This document shows positions 58,381-64,000 of a stretch of 64,000 nt of DNA, one piece after another. The notes below the pieces were generated by a model. The model had not been told where the DNA came from, did no database searches, and was given only the letters and a program-made list of their open reading frames with translations. The translations under genes and the position numbers were made by a program. The DNA is from an uncultured Spirochaetales bacterium (lineage in GTDB: Bacteria; Spirochaetota; Spirochaetia; Sphaerochaetales; Sphaerochaetaceae). Each line of letters begins with the position of its first letter. The first letter of the stretch is position 1. The stretch is taken from assembly GCA_944390865.1 (NCBI GenBank), contig CALXRC010000010.1, positions 1-64,000 of the forward strand, in the 5' to 3' direction.

Positions 58381-59889
58381 TCACTGCTGTGCGCCGATGA
58401 TCCTTTCAAGCAGCACTGTGTAGAAGTTGTCCTCGAAGTCAGGACTTGTCAGCACTGCGCTCTGGAGATCGCTCTGTGCGAGGGATCCTGAGGCGTAATC
58501 GTAGAAGGTCTCGACGAAGCTTGAGTTTGCCGTGTCTTCTGTCTCAGCGTTGACGCGAGTGACGATGACGCCGTTCTGCACAGAGACAGGAGCAAGCACT
58601 GTTCCTTCTGCGCTGCTGAACAGGCTGGCTTCATAGGCAGAGTCGCTGTTTGCTGCGCTGCTCAGCAGACCATTGGGATCTGTTGAGGACAGTCCGGAAA
58701 GTATCATTGATGAGTTGTTGCTTACAGGGGTGAAGCCTACATTTATGACTGTGATGCCGAAGTCCTGCACGGCTGCATCAAAGTCTGTCTGTGCTTCCTG
58801 ATAGAATCTGTCAGCCTCTGCTGCGGCCCAGTCTGTGATCAGCGCTGCATCATTTGCGTTGATGTAGCTTCTGACTGAGGCTGCTGTCTCCTCATCGGCA
58901 AGGTCCGCCATCGCAGGTGTTCCGTCCACGCGGCAGACAAGGTAAGAGGAACCGCTGGCGTAAGGGCCGAGAATGCTTCCTTCCTGTGCTGAGAAGACGG
59001 CATTCGCACTCTCCTGGCCTACAGCGTTTTCCAATGAATAGAGCAGCACGTTCTGGCTTGAAGCTGACATCTCTTCTGCCTTTGCATCAAAGCTTGCAGG
59101 ATCTGCCGCCGCCTCATCAATGGCGCTCTGTGCTTCCTGCTGCGTGGTGAAGCTGAGGCTTGTCAGTGCAAGCTGCATGAAAGGCTGCGGATTGCTGTTC
59201 ACGTACTGTGCGACGCTCTCAGCAGGGTAGTTCTCATAATTGAATGCCGCGTAGTCGAAGGTCCTTCCATGGCTTGCCATAGAGGATACGAAAGCCTTTT
59301 CGGCATCTGATGAGCGGACTGTGGATACATCATTGATGACAGTGGATGCGGGAAGCATGTCCCTGACTGAGTTGTAGACAGAGGTCCTCTCGCTGACTCC
59401 TGCTGCCTGATACAGGCTTTCGTCAAAGACGCCGCTGTCGTTGTTGTAGTAGCCGGAGTTGATAATCCCGGCATTGATCATCTCTTCGCTCACATAAAGT
59501 CCTGCGGCCTCTGCCTTCTGTGTCAGGGCAACGTTCATGACTGTGTTGTAATAAGCCTGACTCAGTATGCTGTACTGATCCATTGATCCGCCGTACTGCA
59601 TGTAGAGGTTGTAGAACTGGTTGTACATATAGCTGCCGTTTTCATAGCTAATGCTTTCGCCGTTGTAGCGGCCGAACTCAAGAGATGTGTCCATGAAGAG
59701 GCTTGTCACGCCAGTAGCCGGAAGAATGAAGGTGATGGAGATCAGGATCAGTACAATGACTCCTGCCCACCAGGCAAAGCTTTTCCTGCTGTGCGTCTTC
59801 TTCTGTCTGCTGTCTTTTGCGTCACCGGCTTTCTCAAGCTTGTCCTTGCTGCTCTTGAAATCGATGTTCTTGTTATCGTTGTCAGCCAT
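58381..59889 (-). CDS. Membrane-anchored periplasmic PPIase-like chaperone (PpiD/SurA type)
   Basis: A short charged cytoplasmic tail (residues 1-38, Lys-rich) leads to one membrane anchor (AGVIVLILISITFILPATGV, about 43-62). A large periplasmic region follows. The first ~150 residues resemble the SurA_N chaperone domain (NVALTQKAEAAGLYVSEEMI). The rest is a tandem of parvulin-like or linker domains rich in Ala, Ser and Asp, with weak PPIase signatures (EGSILGPYASGSSYLVCRV). The architecture matches PpiD, which assists protein folding at the Sec translocon. At 502 aa it is within range. Whether the PPIase site is active cannot be told. Ribosome site GGAAGGG. Confidence 0.7.
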   Translation of the reverse strand: MADNDNKNIDFKSSKDKLEKAGDAKDSRQKKTHSRKSFAWWAGVIVLILISITFILPATGVTSLFMDTSLEFGRYNGESISYENGSYMYNQFYNLYMQYGGSMDQYSILSQAYYNTVMNVALTQKAEAAGLYVSEEMINAGIINSGYYNNDSGVFDESLYQAAGVSERTSVYNSVRDMLPASTVINDVSTVRSSDAEKAFVSSMASHGRTFDYAAFNYENYPAESVAQYVNSNPQPFMQLALTSLSFTTQQEAQSAIDEAAADPASFDAKAEEMSASSQNVLLYSLENAVGQESANAVFSAQEGSILGPYASGSSYLVCRVDGTPAMADLADEETAASVRSYINANDAALITDWAAAEADRFYQEAQTDFDAAVQDFGITVINVGFTPVSNNSSMILSGLSSTDPNGLLSSAANSDSAYEASLFSSAEGTVLAPVSVQNGVIVTRVNAETEDTANSSFVETFYDYASGSLAQSDLQSAVLTSPDFEDNFYTVLLERIIGAQQ

Positions 59890-59905
59890 CTGATTGCCCT
59901 TCCTT

Positions 59906-59946
59906 AAAAAAACTGGGTTGCCTTGCCGTTTTCACAGCAGGGCAAC
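59906..59946 (-). terminator. Terminator in the 5' leader of the PpiD-like gene
   Basis: On the minus strand GTTGCC (59946-59941) pairs with GGCAAC (59922-59917), followed by CCAG and seven T residues (59912-59906). It could end the lipoprotein transcript. However, the predicted PpiD promoter lies upstream of it, so it also sits at the very 5' end of the PpiD mRNA and may act as an attenuator. Confidence 0.6.
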
Positions 59947-59953
59947 GAATAAG

Positions 59954-59983
59954 AAAATATCATTAACACAGAGTCGCTGTCAA
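59954..59983 (-). promoter_or_regulatory. Promoter of the PpiD-like gene
   Basis: On the minus strand TTGACA (59983-59978), 18-bp spacer, TATTTT (59959-59954; 4 of 6). It lies between the lipoprotein stop and the terminator hairpin, so transcription would start near 59947, immediately before that hairpin. Confidence 0.5.
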
Positions 59984-59987
59984 CGTT

Positions 59988-60683
59988 TCAGACCCAGCTG
60001 ACAGAGAAGCTGAGAGGGGAGGCAAGCAGGAGGAAATCGATAAGAGGGAAGCTGTATGTGAAGCTGTTGTCTCCGCTCTGGACGGCTCCTGTGATGCTTG
60101 TGATTGTTCCCGGAACTGTGACATTGATTGTTATATAGCTGTTTCTCAGGGCATCCGGGGCCTCTTCTCCGATGGCAAAGGTGATCATGTCCATGTAGTC
60201 CTGTTCGCTGTAGCCCACGTTGTACTGGGCAAGATATACGGAAATGTTCGGATCTGCCAGGAAAGGAACAATGCGCTCAAGCTCTGTGTAGTTGTCGATG
60301 CTGCAGAAGAAGGTCAGGCTGCTGTCTGTCTGCTGTATGATTGTCTGCTCCTGTCCTCCGAGCTCTTCAGCAAGCGCTGCGATGTTTTCAAAGTCGAAGG
60401 TGAGCACATAGCTGTTCTCCCCGTCTTTTACCGAGACAACGTTTCCGGCATCGGCTGTAGCGTCGATCTGTGAGGAGAAGGTGCTCACTGCGTTGTCCAT
60501 GATGTTCTCGTTTCCGCTTGGCATGAACTCTGAATAATCCTGAAGCACATCAATGAAAAACTGCTGGACATTGATGTCTGTTGAAGAGCTTGAAGAGCCC
60601 TCTGAGATGCTTAAAATCTCAGTTACCGTACAACTTGACAGGAAAATGACTGTTAAAATTGACAAAACAAGTATTTTTCGCAT
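59988..60683 (-). CDS. Predicted lipoprotein of unknown function
   Basis: A 231-aa protein with a lipoprotein signal: hydrophobic VLSILTVIFLSSC, lipobox LSSC with Cys18 followed by TVTE. A Ser-rich linker (EGSSSSSTD) leads to a mature domain with no family I recognise; it is acidic with alternating beta-type segments (YVLTFDFENI, SYITINVTVPGTITSI). It is divergent from the FN3-type secreted protein; the start regions of the two overlap their promoters. The mRNA may be leaderless (hexamer GATACT ends 8 nt upstream, no Shine-Dalgarno). Confidence 0.65.
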   Translation of the reverse strand: MRKILVLSILTVIFLSSCTVTEILSISEGSSSSSTDINVQQFFIDVLQDYSEFMPSGNENIMDNAVSTFSSQIDATADAGNVVSVKDGENSYVLTFDFENIAALAEELGGQEQTIIQQTDSSLTFFCSIDNYTELERIVPFLADPNISVYLAQYNVGYSEQDYMDMITFAIGEEAPDALRNSYITINVTVPGTITSITGAVQSGDNSFTYSFPLIDFLLLASPLSFSVSWV

Positions 60684-60688
60684 ATAAG
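60659..60688 (+). promoter_or_regulatory. Promoter of the FN3-type secreted protein
   Basis: TTGACA (60659-60664), 18-bp spacer, TATAAG (60683-60688). The -35 lies inside the coding start of the divergent lipoprotein gene. The predicted leader before the ATG at 60702 is only about 7 nt. Confidence 0.55.
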
Positions 60689-60691
60689 AAG

Positions 60692-60697
60692 AGTATC
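60692..60697 (-). promoter_or_regulatory. -10 hexamer of the lipoprotein gene
   Basis: GATACT (4 of 6) on the minus strand ends 8 nt before the ATG at 60683. No convincing -35 was found. It is included for its spacing, which matches the other start-proximal hexamers. Confidence 0.3.
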
Positions 60698-60701
60698 TTA
60701 A

Positions 60702-61538
60702 ATGGTGTGTGCAAACAAGCTCATGTTAGTGAAGTTTTTATTTCTTTTTATATTCTGCCTTGCCGCGTCGCCTCTGTGCGCGTCGTCCCTTTCCCTTGAA
60801 GCTGATGTCGCTGTCAACAACGTCACCCTCACCTGGCAGAGCGTGGAGGGTACTTTCTGGTATGACATATACAACGGCGATGCATTCGTGATCCGCCTTC
60901 CTGAGGACGAGAACTCATACACTCTCAGCCATCTTGATCAGAATGAGTCTTACCGCTTTGTCCTTGGCGCCCGCGACAGCGAAAACCAGACGCTTGATGC
61001 TGAGGCTGTCAGCGTGAAGACAGGAAGCTATGACGGAGTTTATGAGTGGATCAATCCCACAGATGATGACAACCACGGCCGGATGGACTCAGTAATCTAC
61101 AGGGCTGAGCTGGCTGAGGACAGCAGATACGGCCAGTACATGCGCGTCTCAATAATAGAGGACAGACAGGAGCATGTGATCTTCCCGCTGCAGGACTTTG
61201 ATTCAAGCTGGGACTGGATTGACTATGACAGCAGCGACCCTGCGGCTGTCGCCTACAGGCTCAACTGCGAGAAGTTTAATGTGCTTGGCATTAAGCCCGG
61301 CCGTTTCAAGATAGACAAAGTCACGATGACCAATGACAGCATCTCGGTTGACATACGCACAAGCGCCCTGGGCATCAGTGTCGTGACCACTACTACCTAT
61401 GAGTTCTCAAGCGATGATGAAGGGCCCTTCCTCCGCTTCACGACAACCGGAAGCGGACTTGCCAGGTCGGCCCTGTTCAGAAATCCTGCGGACCCTGACA
61501 ATCCTTACACTTTTACACTGCGTGCCAGAAATGTGTGA
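60702..61538 (+). CDS. Secreted protein with N-terminal fibronectin type III-like domain
   Basis: A 278-aa protein with a signal peptide (VKFLFLFIFCLAASPLCASS). Residues about 30-105 look like an FN3 domain (NNVTLTWQSVEGTFWYDIYN, SYTLSHLDQNESYRFVLGAR). A beta-rich domain of unknown type follows (YEWINPTDDDNHGRMDSVIYR...), ending in FTLRARNV. Export to periplasm or surface is likely; the function is unknown. The start is taken as the ATG at 60702. An ATG at 60723 would give a more typical short signal peptide, and neither has a Shine-Dalgarno, so the start is uncertain. Confidence 0.6.
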   Translation: MVCANKLMLVKFLFLFIFCLAASPLCASSLSLEADVAVNNVTLTWQSVEGTFWYDIYNGDAFVIRLPEDENSYTLSHLDQNESYRFVLGARDSENQTLDAEAVSVKTGSYDGVYEWINPTDDDNHGRMDSVIYRAELAEDSRYGQYMRVSIIEDRQEHVIFPLQDFDSSWDWIDYDSSDPAAVAYRLNCEKFNVLGIKPGRFKIDKVTMTNDSISVDIRTSALGISVVTTTTYEFSSDDEGPFLRFTTTGSGLARSALFRNPADPDNPYTFTLRARNV

Positions 61539-61544
61539 AAAATC

Positions 61545-61569
61545 CTTATTACATTTATGATGTAATAAG
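61545..61569. promoter_or_regulatory. Perfect 25-bp palindrome upstream of topA
   Basis: CTTATTACAT (61545-61554) and ATGTAATAAG (61560-61569) are perfect 10-bp complements around TTATG. It lacks a T-run and is AT-rich, so it is more like a regulator-binding site than a terminator. It lies 24 bp upstream of the topA -35. Confidence 0.55.
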
Positions 61570-61593
61570 AATATATATGTACCGGGCGACGGC

Positions 61594-61620
61594 TTGACAA
61601 TTGCGTTTTCAGGATTTACT
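61594..61620 (+). promoter_or_regulatory. Candidate promoter of topA
   Basis: A perfect -35 TTGACA (61594-61599) is followed by TTTACT (61615-61620) at 15 bp, or TACTTT at 17 bp; both -10 matches are modest. The leader to the ATG at 61649 would be about 20 nt with a weak GAGAAG ribosome site. Confidence 0.4.
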
Positions 61621-61648
61621 TTTGGCTTCCAAAAGAGAAGAAAAGCAA

Positions 61649-64000
61649 ATGTCACAGGATAAGAAAACACTTGTAATCGTGGAGTCTCCCACCAAGGCCG
61701 AGACTATCAAAAGGTATCTTGACAGGAATTACACAGTTGTTGCCAGCAAGGGACATGTGCGCGACCTGCCGGAAGACAGGATCGCAATTGACGTGGAGAA
61801 CAACTTTCAGCCTCAGTACATTGTCAGCGAGGGCAAGGAAGCCCTGATCAGGGATCTGAGAAAGAAGCTCAAGTCAAGCGATGAGCTGCTGCTTGCCACT
61901 GATGAGGACAGGGAAGGAGAGTCCATCAGCTGGCATCTTGTCGAGCTGCTGCAGCCCTCCGTTCCCTACAGGAGGATGGTTTTCCATGAGATCACGCGCT
62001 CGGCCATCAGCGAGGCGCTGAAGAGCGGACGCGAGCTTGACATGAATCTGGTCAAGGCTCAGGAAGACAGAAGGATCATTGACCGCCTGTACGGTTATGA
62101 GGTTTCTCCTGTGCTGTGGAAGAAGCTGTCGAACAAGAAGCTTTCCGGAGGCCGCGTCCAGTCTGCGGGCCTCAGGCTCATTGTCGAGAAGGAGCTTGAG
62201 AGGCTGAACTACAAGAGCACTGTCTATCATGACATCAAGGCAGAGTTTCCCTCCTTCTGTGCAAGTCTGGAATCCGTAGACGGCGAGAGGGTGGCTTCCG
62301 GCCGCGACTTTGATCCTGTTACCGGTGAGTTTGACAACAAGGCCAGAATCCTCACTCAGGAGGACTGTCAGGCCATCATCTCCAGCTGCAGGGAAAACGG
62401 AAAGTATGAGGTGGTGAGCGTGACTAACCGCCCTGTGACTTCTTCTCCCCAGCCTCCGTTCACAACATCGACGCTTCAGCAGGCCGCAAGCAGCAAGCTG
62501 CGCCTGTCCTCAAAGGAGACAATGCGAATTGCCCAGTCCCTGTTTGAGAACGGCTTCATCACTTACATGAGAACTGACAGCGTCAATCTCTCTGCAGAGT
62601 GCATAGATGCTGCCCGTCAGCAGATCGCAAAGGAGTTCGGCTCCCAGTATCTCAGCAGCAAGGTCAGGACCTTCCGCAACAAGAGCAAGAACGCACAGGA
62701 GGCCCATGAGGCCATCCGCCCTGCAGGCGACAGTTTCCGCCGTCCAGAGGAGACAGGCCTGAAAGGCAAGGAGCTTGCCCTCTACACCCTGATCTGGACA
62801 AGAACTATCGCCACCCAGATGGCAGAGGCGAAAAAGAGCACGACAAGCGTCAAGCTTTCCTGCGGCGGCTGCATCTTCAGCGCAAGCGGAACAACTGTTC
62901 TCTTTCCTGGTTATCTGAAAGCCTATATCGATTCCAGGGACGAGGAAGAGAAAGAGGAGAAGCTGCCGCAGCTGGAGAAGGGCGACGTGCTTGCTGATGC
63001 CGTCCTTTCCTGCCAGTCTCATACGACAAGCGCTCCATCCAGATACTCAGAGGCAAGCCTCATCAGAAAACTTGAAGAGCAGGGCGTCGGACGCCCCAGC
63101 ACTTATGCCGCGATCATCTCGACGCTTCTTGACAGAGGCTATGTGAGGGAGCAGGAGAGAATGATGGTGCCGACTTTCACCGGCTTTGCCGTCAATGCCT
63201 GCATGATGAGCGCGTTCTCTCAGCTTGTCGATTACTCCTATACCTCTGAAATGGAAGATGAGCTGGACAAAATCGCAAGCGGACAGGAAGACAGCCTGGC
63301 CTATCTGAGGAAGTTCTGGTATGGAGACAGCCAGCAGACCGGACTCAAGGCAATGGTCGAAAAGGCCCGCCAGAGTCAGGAAGACTATAAGACAATTGTT
63401 TTCCCGCATTTCCCGCCTCAGGTGACGCTGCGTGACGGAACACAGTGCTCCTGTTCTGTGAAAATAGGTCCATACGGAGCTTATATCGCGACAGATCTGA
63501 AAAAAGAGGACGGGAAGACCCTGCTTGTGAACATCCCGTCCTGGGAGCTGCCCGGCCAGATGAGTGCTGATGATCTGGCTTCCCTCATCTCGGATGCCTA
63601 CCTCGGAGCTGATGAAGGCAGTCCCGACGAGATCGTCCTGAAGAAGGGGCAGAGAGGAGAGTACTGGCAGAAAGGCGACAGGACCTGCAGCGTTCCTCAC
63701 TCCAAGAAGAAAGCCTCTGACTATACAAAGGAAGAGATTGAGTATCTTCTCTCGCTGCCTCTGACTGTGACCAGTGATGAGGAAGGCAATGAGATTGTGC
63801 TCAACAAAGGGCCGTTCGGCTTCTATCTCAGATATAAGGGCGAGAACTACAAGCTTTATGCCGTGCCGTTCAACATGACACCTGACAAGGCGCTCGAGGT
63901 GATAGGAAAGAAGAAACCCGGCTCTGCAGCGCTGAGGGACTTCGGAACCTATCTTGACCGACCTCTCAGCATCAGGAAAGGCCGCTTTGGTGCTTATATA
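61649..64000 (+). CDS. topA: DNA topoisomerase I, type IA (3' end outside the window)
   Basis: Relaxes negatively supercoiled DNA by single-strand passage. The Toprim domain begins TLVIVESPTKAETIKRYL, with ASKGHVRDLP and the metal triad ATDEDREGESISWH. The active-site Tyr306 is in FITYMRTDSVN, and GRPSTYAAIISTL is also conserved. After about residue 580 the C-terminal part has topoisomerase C-terminal repeats (VKIGPYGAYI, NKGPFGFYLRYKGENYKLY, RKGRFGAYI) rather than the Cys4 zinc fingers of E. coli TopA, as seen in spirochaetes, chlamydiae and Bacteroidetes. The reading frame is open for 784 codons to the window end. The start is the ATG at 61649 just before the conserved N-terminus. Confidence 0.95.
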   Translation, partial: MSQDKKTLVIVESPTKAETIKRYLDRNYTVVASKGHVRDLPEDRIAIDVENNFQPQYIVSEGKEALIRDLRKKLKSSDELLLATDEDREGESISWHLVELLQPSVPYRRMVFHEITRSAISEALKSGRELDMNLVKAQEDRRIIDRLYGYEVSPVLWKKLSNKKLSGGRVQSAGLRLIVEKELERLNYKSTVYHDIKAEFPSFCASLESVDGERVASGRDFDPVTGEFDNKARILTQEDCQAIISSCRENGKYEVVSVTNRPVTSSPQPPFTTSTLQQAASSKLRLSSKETMRIAQSLFENGFITYMRTDSVNLSAECIDAARQQIAKEFGSQYLSSKVRTFRNKSKNAQEAHEAIRPAGDSFRRPEETGLKGKELALYTLIWTRTIATQMAEAKKSTTSVKLSCGGCIFSASGTTVLFPGYLKAYIDSRDEEEKEEKLPQLEKGDVLADAVLSCQSHTTSAPSRYSEASLIRKLEEQGVGRPSTYAAIISTLLDRGYVREQERMMVPTFTGFAVNACMMSAFSQLVDYSYTSEMEDELDKIASGQEDSLAYLRKFWYGDSQQTGLKAMVEKARQSQEDYKTIVFPHFPPQVTLRDGTQCSCSVKIGPYGAYIATDLKKEDGKTLLVNIPSWELPGQMSADDLASLISDAYLGADEGSPDEIVLKKGQRGEYWQKGDRTCSVPHSKKKASDYTKEEIEYLLSLPLTVTSDEEGNEIVLNKGPFGFYLRYKGENYKLYAVPFNMTPDKALEVIGKKKPGSAALRDFGTYLDRPLSIRKGRFGAYI

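Overview
The window looks like a chromosomal segment of a spirochaete, most likely a member or relative of the Sphaerochaetaceae or treponemes. This is judged from gene content rather than from any search. Pointers are the fused aspartate carbamoyltransferase PyrB-PyrI, a DUF4105 protein, a PpiD-like membrane-anchored PPIase homologue, a patatin fused to an outer-membrane barrel, and an isoleucine route through citramalate synthase. No rRNA, tRNA, CRISPR array or intact insertion sequence was seen.

Layout. 1-850: a Fic gene that seems to have lost its 5' end. 851-7545: a PHP phosphoesterase and a GntR/UTRA regulator, then a five-gene fructosamine (frl-type) operon: SIS deglycase, ABC binding protein, two permeases and a PfkB kinase. 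7656-9726 (minus): a GNAT_C protein and DUF4105. 9797-14021: recO and recJ, convergent with the CCA-adding enzyme. 14123-19995: a tight six-gene unit holding an HTH protein with a dead Fic-like domain, a D-aminoacylase, a DtxR/MntR regulator, a HAD phosphatase and a YesM/YesN-type two-component pair. 20163-31265: one branched-chain amino acid operon, ilvN-ilvC-leuA-cimA-leuC-leuD-leuB-ilvD-ilvB. 31337-34556: M18 aminopeptidase, formate-THF ligase and a transposase-derived fragment. 34601-39603: dTDP-glucose dehydratase, SLBB export protein and Wzz/BY-kinase. 39701-45811: pyrimidine operon pyrBI-pyrE-pyrF-pyrDK-pyrC. 45835-49209: corA with a leader ORF, two small or secreted proteins and a GT4 glycosyltransferase. 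49300-57272: U32 peptidase, lon, patatin-barrel protein and DEAD-box helicase. 57327-64000: DUF2804, PpiD-like protein, a lipoprotein, an FN3 secreted protein and the start of topA.

The most notable content is regulatory. Three operons carry short upstream ORFs that look like leader-peptide controls. An Ile/Val/Leu-rich peptide is followed by mutually exclusive antiterminator and terminator hairpins before ilvN. A U-rich leader ORF runs into an intrinsic terminator before pyrBI, as in the enterobacterial pyrBI arrangement. A leader ORF with an acidic/proline run sits before the magnesium transporter corA, recalling MgtL/CorL. Separately, seven first-in-unit genes have a -10-like hexamer only 6-9 nt before the start codon and no Shine-Dalgarno, which suggests frequent leaderless mRNAs. 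Genes inside operons generally have strong GGAGG-type sites or overlap their neighbour's stop.

Metabolically, pyruvate can feed valine, leucine (LeuA) and isoleucine (CimA plus the shared LeuCDB) in one transcript. All steps from carbamoyl phosphate to OMP decarboxylation are present in the pyr operon. The frl operon would import fructosamines, phosphorylate them and deglycate them to glucose 6-phosphate and an amino acid. All functional calls are from motif and family recognition by eye; promoters and hairpins were read by hand.
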